From assembly GCA_020852865.1 (NCBI GenBank), contig JADYZZ010000032.1:1-64000 (forward strand): DNA of 64,000 nucleotides, written 5' to 3'. The notes under the pieces are model-generated. The model had not been told where the DNA came from, did not search any database, and worked only from the letters and a program-made list of their open reading frames with translations. This document shows, piece by piece, positions 19,471 through 27,535 of the stretch; the first letter of the stretch is position 1, and every line of letters starts with the position of its first letter. The position numbers and the translations under genes were made by a program. The stretch is from Rubrivivax sp. GTDB taxonomy: Bacteria; Pseudomonadota; Gammaproteobacteria; Burkholderiales; Burkholderiaceae_C.

Positions 19471-20892
19471 TCAGGCCATGCCGATGCGCATCAGGTTGGT
19501 CGTGCCCGATCGGCCGAAGGGCATGCCGGCGATCGCGACGAAGGGCTGCCCGCTCTCGGCGTAGCCCTCGCGGCGCGAGAGCTCGGCCGCCACGGGCTCG
19601 ATCTGTTCGGCGCCGGTCAGATCCGCCACCTGCACCGAGTGCACGCCCCAGGCCAAGGCCAGGCGGCGCGCGGTGGCAGCCAGCGGCGTCAGGCTGAGGA
19701 TCGGCGCCTCGGGCCGCTCGCGCGCCGCGCGCAGGCTGGTATGGCCCGAGTACGTGAAGCAGACGATCACGCGCGCGGGCAGCAGCGCCGCGGCGTGCCG
19801 CATCGCGCTGCACACGACATCGGCGATGTCGGTCGCGCCGGGCAGGTTCGGGCTGTGCGAGGCCTCGATGAACTGGCGATACAGCGGATCGGCCTCGACC
19901 TGGCCGATGATGCGGCTCATGATCTCCACCGCCTCCGCCGGGTGCCGGCCGACGGCCGATTCGGCCGACAGCATCACCGCGTCGGCGCCGTCGTAGACCG
20001 CGGTCGCCACGTCGGAGGCCTCGGCGCGCGTGGGCACCGGGCTGTCGATCATCGACTCGAGCATCTGCGTGGCCACGATCACCGGTCGCCCGCGCCGGCG
20101 GCAGGCGCGCACGATGCGTTTTTGCAGCGTCGGCACCTGTTCGGCGGGCATCTCCACGCCGAGGTCGCCGCGCGCGACCATGACCGCGTCGCTGACCTCG
20201 ATGATCTCGTCGAGGCGCTCGATCGCCGCCGGCTTCTCGAGCTTGGCGACGATTCCGGCACGGCCGTCGATCAGCCCGCGCGCCTCGGCCACGTCCTCGG
20301 GGCGCTGCACGAAGCTGAGCGCGATCCAGTCGGCGCCGAGCTCGAGGGCAGCGGCCAGATCGCGCCGGTCCTTGTCGGTCAGTGCCGAAATCGGCAGCAC
20401 GACGCCCGGCACGTTCACGCCCTTGCGGTCGGAGAGCCTGCCGCCATCCAGCACCGTCGTGTCGGCGCTGCGCGCGTCGCAGCGCTGCACGCGCAGGCGC
20501 AGCTTGCCGTCGTCCAGCAGCAGCTCGGTGCCGGGCTGCAGCGCGGCGAAGATCTCCGGGTGCGGCAGCGTCACCGCGCGCGCGCCGCCCTCGACGGGAT
20601 CGAGCTGCAGCCTGAAGTCGGCGCCGGCAGCGAGTTCGACCGGCCCCGCGGCGAATGTGCCCACGCGCAGCTTGGGGCCCTGCAGGTCGGCGAGGATCGC
20701 GATCGGCCGGCCGTGCTTGCTCTCGACCTCGCGAATCGCGGCGGCGCGCGCGCGGTGGTCGTCGGCGCTGCCGTGGCTGAAGTTGAGGCGGAAGACATCG
20801 ACGCCGGCGAGGAAGAGCCGTTCGATCATCGCGGCGGCCGAACTCGCCGGCCCGAGCGTGGCGACGATCTTGGCGTTACGCGTGCGGCGCAT
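19471..20892 (-). CDS. pyk: Pyruvate kinase
   Basis: 473 residues, full length. Phosphoenolpyruvate plus ADP to pyruvate plus ATP. Visible motifs are TKIVATLGPAS-like RNAKIVATLGPAS at residues 5-17, FRLNFSHG, the substrate loop KLEKPAAIERLDEI, and VMVARGDLGVEMP with the metal-binding residues, followed by ATQMLESM and AVMLSAESAVGRHP. It overlaps the glycerate kinase gene by 17 bases, so the pair completes the glyoxylate-to-pyruvate branch: glycerate kinase gives 2-phosphoglycerate, enolase (elsewhere) gives PEP, and this enzyme gives pyruvate. A second general pyruvate kinase probably exists elsewhere in the genome. Confidence 0.95.
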   Translation of the reverse strand: MRRTRNAKIVATLGPASSAAAMIERLFLAGVDVFRLNFSHGSADDHRARAAAIREVESKHGRPIAILADLQGPKLRVGTFAAGPVELAAGADFRLQLDPVEGGARAVTLPHPEIFAALQPGTELLLDDGKLRLRVQRCDARSADTTVLDGGRLSDRKGVNVPGVVLPISALTDKDRRDLAAALELGADWIALSFVQRPEDVAEARGLIDGRAGIVAKLEKPAAIERLDEIIEVSDAVMVARGDLGVEMPAEQVPTLQKRIVRACRRRGRPVIVATQMLESMIDSPVPTRAEASDVATAVYDGADAVMLSAESAVGRHPAEAVEIMSRIIGQVEADPLYRQFIEASHSPNLPGATDIADVVCSAMRHAAALLPARVIVCFTYSGHTSLRAARERPEAPILSLTPLAATARRLALAWGVHSVQVADLTGAEQIEPVAAELSRREGYAESGQPFVAIAGMPFGRSGTTNLMRIGMA

Positions 20893-22210
20893 GGGGGTCC
20901 TTCGGTGCGGGCGCCGCAGCGGCGGCGGGCTCGATCAGCAGCGCCCTGAAATCGTTGACGTTGGTGCCGGTGGGCCCGGTGACGATCGAATCGCCCAGGC
21001 GCTGGAACAAGCCGTGCGCGTTGTGGCCGGCGAGCTCGTCGCCGGGTCGCAGGCCCTGCGCCCAGGCGCGCGCCAGCGTGTCGGGGCCGATGAGCGCGCC
21101 GGCGATCTCCTCGGCGCCGTCGACGCCGTCGGTGTCGCCGCCGATGCCGTACACGCGCGCGTGGCCGTCGAGCGCGATCGCCTGCGCGAGCAGGCATTCG
21201 ACGTTGCGCCCGCCGCGGCCTCGAGGCGCATCCGCGCGCAGAGTGACCGTGGTCTCGCCGCCCGAGAGCAGCACGCAGGGCGGCGTGAACGGCTGTCCGC
21301 GCCCGGCGACCTGCAGCGCGATGCCGGCGAGCACCTTGCCGACGTCGCGCGCTTCGCCCTCGATCGCGTCGCCGAGGATATGCGCGGCGTAGCCGGCCTC
21401 GCGCGCGACCGCGGCCGCGGCCTCGAGCGCGATCTGCGGCGCGGCGACGATCTCGGTGCGGGCCTGCGCCAGCCGCGGGTCGCCGGGCCTGACCGTTTCG
21501 CCGCGGCCGCTTTGCAGCAGTTCCTGCGCCGCGCGCGGCAGCTGGATGCCGAAGCGCCGCACGATGGCAAGCGCGTCCGCGCAGCTCGTCGGGTCGGCGA
21601 CCGTGGGCCCGGAGGCGATGTCGATCGGCCGGTCGCCGGGGACGTCGGAGATCAGCAGCGTGAGCACCCGCGCCGGGTGGCAGGCGGCGGCGAGCCGTCC
21701 GCCCTTGATCGCCGAGAGATGCCGGCGCACCGTGTTCATCTCGCCGATGGCGGCGCCGCTGGCCAGCAGCGCGCGGTTGATGGCCTGCTTGTCCTGCAGC
21801 GTGAGCCCGGGGCCGGGCAGCGGCAGCAGCGCCGAGCCGCCGCCCGAGATCAGGCAGATCACCAGGTCGTCGGCGGTGAGCCCCGTCACCCGTTGCAGCA
21901 TGCGCCGCGCCGCGGCTTCGCCGGCGGCGTCGGGCACCGGGTGCGCGGCCAGCGCGATCTCGATGCGCTCGCAGGGCGCGCCGTAGCCGTAGCGGGTGAC
22001 GACGTAGCCCTCGACGCGCTCGAGCCCGCGGCCGCGCCAGTGATCCTCCAGCGCCTTGGCCATTGCCGCCGAGGCCTTGCCCGCGCCGATCACGATGACG
22101 CGCCCGCGCACCTCGGCCAGGTCGGGCAGGAAGCGCGGCACGCACAGCGCGGGCTGCGCCGAGGCGATCGCCGCATCGAACATGCGGCGCAGGAGTTGTT
22201 GCGGTTTCAT
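20876..22210 (-). CDS. ttuD: Glycerate 2-kinase (DUF4147/MOFRL type)
   Basis: 444 residues. The family phosphorylates D-glycerate at the 2-position (TtuD/GckA type). The start at 22210 gives MKPQQLLRRMFDAAI. Conserved segments include VIVIGAGKASAAMAKALE, ICLISGGGSALLPLPGPGLTLQDKQAINRALLASGA with the Gly/Ser nucleotide loop, LISDVPGD, LLSGGETTVTLRADAPRGRGGRN and the C-terminal MOFRL motif GIGGDTDGVDGAEEIAGA. It is linked to hyi and pyk, typical of the glyoxylate-glycerate operon used for growth on purines or allantoin. An in-frame extension to 22597 overlaps hyi on the same strand and is not coding. Confidence 0.92.
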   Translation of the reverse strand: MKPQQLLRRMFDAAIASAQPALCVPRFLPDLAEVRGRVIVIGAGKASAAMAKALEDHWRGRGLERVEGYVVTRYGYGAPCERIEIALAAHPVPDAAGEAAARRMLQRVTGLTADDLVICLISGGGSALLPLPGPGLTLQDKQAINRALLASGAAIGEMNTVRRHLSAIKGGRLAAACHPARVLTLLISDVPGDRPIDIASGPTVADPTSCADALAIVRRFGIQLPRAAQELLQSGRGETVRPGDPRLAQARTEIVAAPQIALEAAAAVAREAGYAAHILGDAIEGEARDVGKVLAGIALQVAGRGQPFTPPCVLLSGGETTVTLRADAPRGRGGRNVECLLAQAIALDGHARVYGIGGDTDGVDGAEEIAGALIGPDTLARAWAQGLRPGDELAGHNAHGLFQRLGDSIVTGPTGTNVNDFRALLIEPAAAAAPAPKDPHAPHA

Positions 22211-22331
22211 GCCGAGCTCCGTCGCTCGGGCGGCGGCGCCCCCAGGGCCAAGCGCGGGCCGCTGAAGTCGGGTTCGGACGCGGCCGTGCCCATCCAGTAC
22301 CCTCCTCGCCGCGGTGCCGCAGACGCGGCCG

Positions 22332-23111
22332 TCAGAGACCAAGCCGCCGGCGCCAGTCGAGGCCGGCCTGCGTCGTCGTCGCCGGCTTGTATTCGCAGCC
22401 GACCCAGCCCGAGTAGCCGATGCGATCGAGCCAGCCGAGCAGGAACGCGAAGTTGATCTCGCCGGTGCCCGGCTCGTGACGGCCGGGGCTGTCGGCGAGC
22501 TGGATGTGCGCGATGCGCACCCGCTCGCGCTCGAGCGTGAGGGCGAGCTCGCCTTCCATGCGCTGCATGTGGTAGATGTCGTACTGGAGGTAGGCATTGT
22601 CGGCCCCCACCTCGTCGAGCAGCGCCAGGGTCTGGCCGCTGCGGTTGAGGTAGAAGCCCGGAATGTCGTGGACGTTGATCGGCTCGACGAGCAGCTTCAG
22701 TCCGGCCCGGCCGAACGCGGCGGCGGCGTAGCGGAGGTTGGCGACGAGGGTCGCGCGCAGCAGCGCGTCTGGCACGTCGGCGGGCGCCTTGCCCGCCAGG
22801 CAGTTGAGCTGCGGCGCGCCCAGCGCCAGCGCGTACCCGATCGCCTGGTCCACGCTGCGGCGGAACTCCTGCTCGCGCCCGGGCAGGCAGGCGATGCCGC
22901 GCTCGCCGGCCTCCCAGTCGCCGCCGGGCAGGTTGTGCAGCACGAGCTGCAGACCGTTGTCGTCGAGCCGCCGACGGATCTCGGCCGCCGGCCAGGCATA
23001 GGGGAACTGGACCTCCACCGCGTCGAAGCCGGCGGCGCGCGCCAACGCGAAGCGCTCCAGGAAGGGCACTTCGTCGAAGAGCATCGAGAGGTTGGCTGCG
23101 AGCTTGGGCAT
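22332..23111 (-). CDS. hyi: Hydroxypyruvate isomerase
   Basis: 259 residues, TIM-barrel AP endonuclease 2-like fold. It interconverts hydroxypyruvate and tartronate semialdehyde in glyoxylate assimilation. The start at 23111 (MPKLAANLSMLFDEVPFLERF) matches the typical Hyi N-terminus. Metal and catalytic residues are in LLVEPINVHDIPGFYLN (Glu near 142), YLQYDIYHMQRMEG, IAHIQLADSPGRHEPGTGEIN and the C-terminal VGCEYKPATTT (Glu near 240). In related Burkholderiales it sits between gcl and glxR; here neither is adjacent, and guaD lies upstream. Confidence 0.92.
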   Translation of the reverse strand: MPKLAANLSMLFDEVPFLERFALARAAGFDAVEVQFPYAWPAAEIRRRLDDNGLQLVLHNLPGGDWEAGERGIACLPGREQEFRRSVDQAIGYALALGAPQLNCLAGKAPADVPDALLRATLVANLRYAAAAFGRAGLKLLVEPINVHDIPGFYLNRSGQTLALLDEVGADNAYLQYDIYHMQRMEGELALTLERERVRIAHIQLADSPGRHEPGTGEINFAFLLGWLDRIGYSGWVGCEYKPATTTQAGLDWRRRLGL

Positions 23112-23327
23112 GCATCGGATCCTTCGCGCCGGGCGTCCGCGTGCACCGGGCCGGCCGGGCAGCGATGGCCGGCGGCATGGCGTCGCGGCAGCCGCCTGGC
23201 CCTGCGCACGCCGGCGCATTGTCGATCCGGACGCGCCGCGGGCGCTTCGGCGGTGTGTGTCGGGCCCGGGCCGATCGGCGTGGCCGCCGGTGTGCGGCAA
23301 CCCGGGCATCGGATCGCCGATGACGCG

Positions 23328-24644
23328 TCAGCACGCGGCGCCGCGCCGCCAACGCTCGATGCCGGCCACCCGCACCGACACCAGGTTTCGCTCGTCGGCG
23401 AGCATGAGCCAGGCGTAGAGCCGCTCGTGCAGACCCTTGGCCAATGCGTCGCGACGCGCGGCGACGGCGCCGCAGGCCCAGTCCCACACGCACAGGTCGG
23501 CGCAGCAGCCGGGCTCGAAGCTGCCGATTTCGCTTTCGAGGCCCAGCGCACAGGCCGCGCCGCGCGTCGCTGCGTGCAGCGCGACCCAGGCCGTGAGCCG
23601 CTCGCCGCGCAGCGCCTGCACCTTGCAGGCGTCGGCCAGCGTGCGCTGCATCGACAGGCTGGTGCCGGCCCCCACATCGCTGGCCGCGGCGACGGCGGCG
23701 CCGCACTCGGCCAACGCGCGCCAGTCGAACAGGCCGCTGCCGAGGAACAGGTTCGACGAAGGACAGTGCGCGATCAGCGCGCCGCTGGCAGCCAGCGCGG
23801 CGCGGTCGTCGTCATCGAGCCAGACGCCGTGCGCAAGCACGCTGCGCCGGTGCAGCAGTCCGGCGCGCGCGTAAACGTCGAGGTAGCTGCGCGCCTCGGG
23901 GTAGAGCGCGCGCACCCAACGCACCTCGTCATGGTTCTCGGCGACATGGGTGTGCAGGTACAGCGTCGAGTCGGCCGCGCACAGCGCGCCGGCCAGCGCC
24001 ATCTGTTGCGGCGTGCTGGTCGGCGCGAAGCGCACCGTCACCGCATAGGACAGACGGCCACGGCCATGCCAGCGCCCGATCAGCTCGACGCAGTCGCGCT
24101 CGGCCTGGGCGACGTTGTCGAGCAGCCCGGCCGGCGCGTTGCGGTCCATCAGCACCTTGCCGGCGATGAGCCGCATGCCGCGCGCCTGCGCGGCGGCGAA
24201 CAGCGCCTCGGCCGACGCCCTGTGCACGGTGGGCATCACCACGGCCGCGGTCGTGCCATGCGCGAGCAGCGCGTCGACGAAGCGCTCGGCGCCGGCAGCG
24301 GCGCGGTCGGGGTCGGCGTGGCGCAGCTCGGCCGGGTAGGTGTGCAGCTGCAGCCAGTCGAGCAGCCCGCCGCCCCAGCTGGCGATCATGTCGATCTGCG
24401 CCGAGTGCACATGTGCATCGACGAATCCCGGCAGCACGAGTCGGCTGCCGCAGTCCACGCGCGGCCATCCGGCGTCGGGCGCGCCGGCCTGCGCGCGCAC
24501 GATCCGCCCGCCCTCGACGAGCAGCCAGTGCGCCGGCCGAAAGCGCGGGGCGGCGGAATCGACGTCGCCCCAGGCCGGCGTGCCGACGAAGTCGAGCAGG
24601 TCGCCGCGCAGGGCAAACCGGTCGTCCGACGGCGTCTGCGTCAT
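23328..24644 (-). CDS. guaD: Guanine deaminase
   Basis: 438 residues. Hydrolyses guanine to xanthine and ammonia, feeding the divergently encoded xanthine dehydrogenase. Metal ligands are visible in PGFVDAHVHSAQ, HTHVAENHDEVRWV, VLAHGVWLDDDD and ASDVGAGTSLSM; the last is a guanine-deaminase hallmark. Length is normal. It lies 83 bases downstream of the LysR gene on the same strand and 216 bases upstream of hyi. Confidence 0.94.
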   Translation of the reverse strand: MTQTPSDDRFALRGDLLDFVGTPAWGDVDSAAPRFRPAHWLLVEGGRIVRAQAGAPDAGWPRVDCGSRLVLPGFVDAHVHSAQIDMIASWGGGLLDWLQLHTYPAELRHADPDRAAAGAERFVDALLAHGTTAAVVMPTVHRASAEALFAAAQARGMRLIAGKVLMDRNAPAGLLDNVAQAERDCVELIGRWHGRGRLSYAVTVRFAPTSTPQQMALAGALCAADSTLYLHTHVAENHDEVRWVRALYPEARSYLDVYARAGLLHRRSVLAHGVWLDDDDRAALAASGALIAHCPSSNLFLGSGLFDWRALAECGAAVAAASDVGAGTSLSMQRTLADACKVQALRGERLTAWVALHAATRGAACALGLESEIGSFEPGCCADLCVWDWACGAVAARRDALAKGLHERLYAWLMLADERNLVSVRVAGIERWRRGAAC

Positions 24645-24727
24645 CTCACCGCCCCCGCGCCGCAGCCGGCCATCCGGGGCGCCGCGTCGGCGCGGCCGGG
24701 GCGGATGGCGGCGCAGTTCGATTCACC

Positions 24728-25681
24728 TCAGGGCCGCGCCAGTTCATGCGCCACCGTGCGCACCGTCTCGCGCAGCCAGCGCCCGGCGGCCGAGGCGTGC
24801 GTCAGTTCGTGCCAGAGCTGGTAGTAGCTGAGCCGCGGGAAGTCCACCGGGCAGGCCAGGATGCGCACCGGGTACTGCCCGGCGTAGCGCTCGCAGTACT
24901 GGCGCCCGGTGGTCAGCACGAGCTGCGTGCGCGCGACCATGCGCGGCGCCAGTGCGAAATGCGAGGTGCGCACGACGATGCGGCGCGCCAGCCCGCGTGC
25001 CGCCAGGTGGTCGTCGATGATGCCGCGCGCGCCGGCATGGAACGCGGTCGGCGCCAGGTGTTCGCTCTCGAGGTAGCGCTCGACCGTCCATTGCCGCGGC
25101 CGACGCAGCGCGGGGTGATCGGCCGCGACCAGGCATACGACCTCGTCGCTGACGAGCCGCCCCAGGTGCAGCTCGCCGGGCGGCTCGAGCCAGTTGCCGA
25201 TCACGAGGTCGACCTCGCCGCGCGCCAGCGCGCGGCGGTAGTCGTAGTCGGCCGACAGCGCGAGCAGCTCGACGCGGGCGGCCGGTGCGCGCGCGCGCAG
25301 GCGCGCCACCAGCTCGGGCAGGAAGAGCGGATCGAGGAAATCGCTGGCAGCGACGCGAAAGACCTGGGTCGCGCGCGCCGGGTCGAACGAGCGCGCCGGC
25401 GCGTGGCCGCCGAATAGCTGCTGCGCGCCTTGCAGCACCTGCGCCGCGACCGGCAGCAGCGCGAGCGCGGTTTCGGTCGGCTCCATGGTCTGGCCGGCAC
25501 GCACCAGGAGGGCGTCGCCGGTGAGCGCGCGCAGCCGCTTGAGCTGCGCGCTCACGGCCGGCTGCGTCGAACCCAGCTTGAGCGCCGCGCGCGAGACGCT
25601 GCGCTCGCCGATCACGGTGTGCAGGACCTTGACGAGCTGCAGCTCGATGCGTCCGAGGCGGGCGTCTGGTTCCATAACCAT
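24728..25681 (-). CDS. LysR family transcriptional regulator, divergent from xdhABC
   Basis: 317 residues from ATG 25681 (MVMEPDARLG); a second ATG at 25675 is nearly as good. Helix-turn-helix in residues 13-50 (LQLVKVLHTVIGERSVSRAALKLGSTQPAVSAQLKRLR), then an effector domain with FRVAASDFLDPLFLPELVARL. The group resembles NodD/NahR-type LysR proteins. Its start is only 65 bases from the start of xdhA on the other strand, so it probably controls xdhABC and, being upstream of guaD on the same strand, guaD too. A perfect 14-bp palindrome (25678-25691) covers its start codon. Confidence 0.88.
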   Translation of the reverse strand: MVMEPDARLGRIELQLVKVLHTVIGERSVSRAALKLGSTQPAVSAQLKRLRALTGDALLVRAGQTMEPTETALALLPVAAQVLQGAQQLFGGHAPARSFDPARATQVFRVAASDFLDPLFLPELVARLRARAPAARVELLALSADYDYRRALARGEVDLVIGNWLEPPGELHLGRLVSDEVVCLVAADHPALRRPRQWTVERYLESEHLAPTAFHAGARGIIDDHLAARGLARRIVVRTSHFALAPRMVARTQLVLTTGRQYCERYAGQYPVRILACPVDFPRLSYYQLWHELTHASAAGRWLRETVRTVAHELARP

Positions 25682-25691
25682 GCATGCATGG
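25678..25691. promoter_or_regulatory. Perfect palindrome CCATGCATGCATGG in the LysR/xdhA spacer
   Basis: Fourteen bases identical to their reverse complement, covering the LysR ATG and lying 56 bases before the xdhA start. In a 70% GC region such an AT-containing palindrome stands out and could be the autoregulatory operator of the LysR protein. The sequence is seen directly; the role is inferred from position. It does not closely follow the LysR T-N11-A consensus. Confidence 0.35.
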
Positions 25692-25746
25692 CCATCATAA
25701 GCATTCCAGCATTCCGTCGCCCCGCCGGCCGCGGTACCTTCGGCCG

Positions 25747-27330
25747 ATGCCGAACTCCGCTGCCCGCTCCACCCCGTCGGCCGCCGCGGCGCTGCGCCCG
25801 ATCCGCTTCCTGCACCGCGGCGCCGTCGTCGAGGTCGACGGGCTGGCGCCCAGCACCACCGTGCTGGCCTGGCTGCGCGAGCACGCGCACTGCACCGGAA
25901 CCAAGGAGGGCTGCAACGAGGGCGACTGCGGCGCCTGCACCGTGGTGGTGGCCGAACGGGCCGCGGCCGCACCGGGCGGCGCAGGGGCCACCGTGGTCGG
26001 CGAGCTGCAGTTGCGGCCGGTCAATGCCTGCCTGCGCCTGCTGCCCACGCTCGACGGCAAGGCCCTGCTCACGGTCGAGGACCTGCGGGCGATCGCCGGC
26101 GGCGCGCTGCACCCGGTGCAGCAGGCGCTGGTCGAATGCCACGGCTCGCAATGCGGCTTCTGCACCCCGGGCATCGCGATGACGATGGCGGCCACGTACG
26201 AGCAGCACTGCGAGGCCGCAAGCCGGCCGACGCGCCAGCAGCTGGCCGACGCGCTGGCCGGGAACCTGTGCCGCTGCACCGGCTACCGGCCGATCCTCGA
26301 CGCCGGCCAGCGCATGTTCGAGCTGCCGCCCGCGCGGCTCGACACGGCCTCGATCGCGGCCGCGCTGCGCGCGCTGGCGCAGGACCCGCCGCTGGCCTAC
26401 GCGGCCGTCGACCCGGCCTTCGGCGGCCTGCGCCGCTTCGATGCACCGCGCACGCTCGCCACGCTGGCCGCGCTGCGCCTCGAGCGGCCCGAGGCTCGCC
26501 TGCTGGCCGGCGCCACCGACATCGCACTGTGGAGCAACAAGGGCCTGCGCGATCTGGGCGATCTGATCGATCTCGGCGAGGTCGGCGAGCTCGAGCGCAT
26601 CGAGTCGCGCGACGGCGAGCTCGAGATCGGCGCCGGCGCATCGCTCGAGGACGCCTGGGCCGCGCTCGCGCGCCGCGTGCCCGAGCTCGCCGAAGTCTGG
26701 CTGCGCTTCGCGGGACCGCCGGTGCGCCACGCCGGCACCATGGGCGGCAACGTCGCCAACGGCTCGCCGATCGGCGACAGCGCCCCGGTGCTGATCGCGC
26801 TCGGCGCGCAGATCGTGCTGCAGCGCGGCAGCCGGGAGCGCTCGATGCCGCTCGAGGACTTCTACGTCGACTACATGAAGAACCGCCTGGAGCGCGGCGA
26901 GTTCGTGCGCGCGCTGCGCGTGCCGCTGCCCGCCGCCGGCGCCGCCGTGCGCTGCTGGAAGATCACCAAGCGCTACGACTGCGACATCTCGGCCGTCTGC
27001 GCGGCCTTCGTGCTCGAGCGCGACGGCGAGGTCGTGCGCTCGGTGCGGCTGGCCTACGGCGGCATGGCCGCGATCGTCAAGCGCGCGAAGGCCGCCGAGG
27101 CGGCGCTGCTGGGCAAGCCCTTCTCCGAGGCGAACGTGCGTGCCGCGATGGCGGCGCTGGCCGGCGACTTCACGCCGCTGTCGGACATGCGCGCCAGCGC
27201 CGGCTACCGCATGAAGGTGGCGCAGCGCCTGCTGCTGCGCCTGTGGCACGAGACGCGCGCCGACGCGCCGCTGGCCGGCAGCCGGACTTCGGTCTGGAGC
27301 GTGCTGCCGCGGCCACTGACCGCGGCCTGA
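25747..27330 (+). CDS. xdhA: Xanthine dehydrogenase small subunit (Fe-S and FAD domains)
   Basis: 527 residues. N-terminal [2Fe-2S] ferredoxin domain with CTGTKEGCNEGDCGACTV (about residues 49-66), then the helical Fe-S domain with CGFCTPGI and NLCRCTGYRPI, then a FAD domain from about residue 200 with LLAGATDIALW and GTMGGNVANGSPIGDSAP. This is the XdhA arrangement of bacterial XDH, where Fe-S and FAD domains share one chain, unlike the split subunits at 17382-18748. The start is placed at 25747 (MPNSAARSTP); an earlier in-frame ATG at 25684 would overlap the LysR start region and adds His/Pro-rich residues. It oxidises xanthine and hypoxanthine to urate with XdhB. Confidence 0.94.
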   Translation: MPNSAARSTPSAAAALRPIRFLHRGAVVEVDGLAPSTTVLAWLREHAHCTGTKEGCNEGDCGACTVVVAERAAAAPGGAGATVVGELQLRPVNACLRLLPTLDGKALLTVEDLRAIAGGALHPVQQALVECHGSQCGFCTPGIAMTMAATYEQHCEAASRPTRQQLADALAGNLCRCTGYRPILDAGQRMFELPPARLDTASIAAALRALAQDPPLAYAAVDPAFGGLRRFDAPRTLATLAALRLERPEARLLAGATDIALWSNKGLRDLGDLIDLGEVGELERIESRDGELEIGAGASLEDAWAALARRVPELAEVWLRFAGPPVRHAGTMGGNVANGSPIGDSAPVLIALGAQIVLQRGSRERSMPLEDFYVDYMKNRLERGEFVRALRVPLPAAGAAVRCWKITKRYDCDISAVCAAFVLERDGEVVRSVRLAYGGMAAIVKRAKAAEAALLGKPFSEANVRAAMAALAGDFTPLSDMRASAGYRMKVAQRLLLRLWHETRADAPLAGSRTSVWSVLPRPLTAA

Positions 27331-27535
27331 CCGCGATCCGAATGACCCCCTTGCGACACGAAGGCGACGCGGCGGCGGCGCCGGCTCGGCCCGCCGCAGC
27401 GCCGCGCGCGCCCGCACGCACGCACGCGGGCGCCCCAGGCGCTGCTCGAGGCGGCGCTGGCGATGCTGCCGCACGCCCGCACGCCCGCGAGCGCCCCAAC
27501 GCCCACCGCAGCCTGCGCTGCCGGAGCCCCGAGCG

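Noticed and set aside
24645-25746. Purine riboswitch upstream of guaD or xdhA
   Set aside because: I found no conserved purine-aptamer core or three-way-junction pattern; the spacers are short and control by LysR is the simpler reading.
27331-27535. Small gene between xdhA and xdhB
   Set aside because: The 205-base gap is low-complexity CGCACG-rich sequence with no start plus ribosome site and no similarity that I can recognise.
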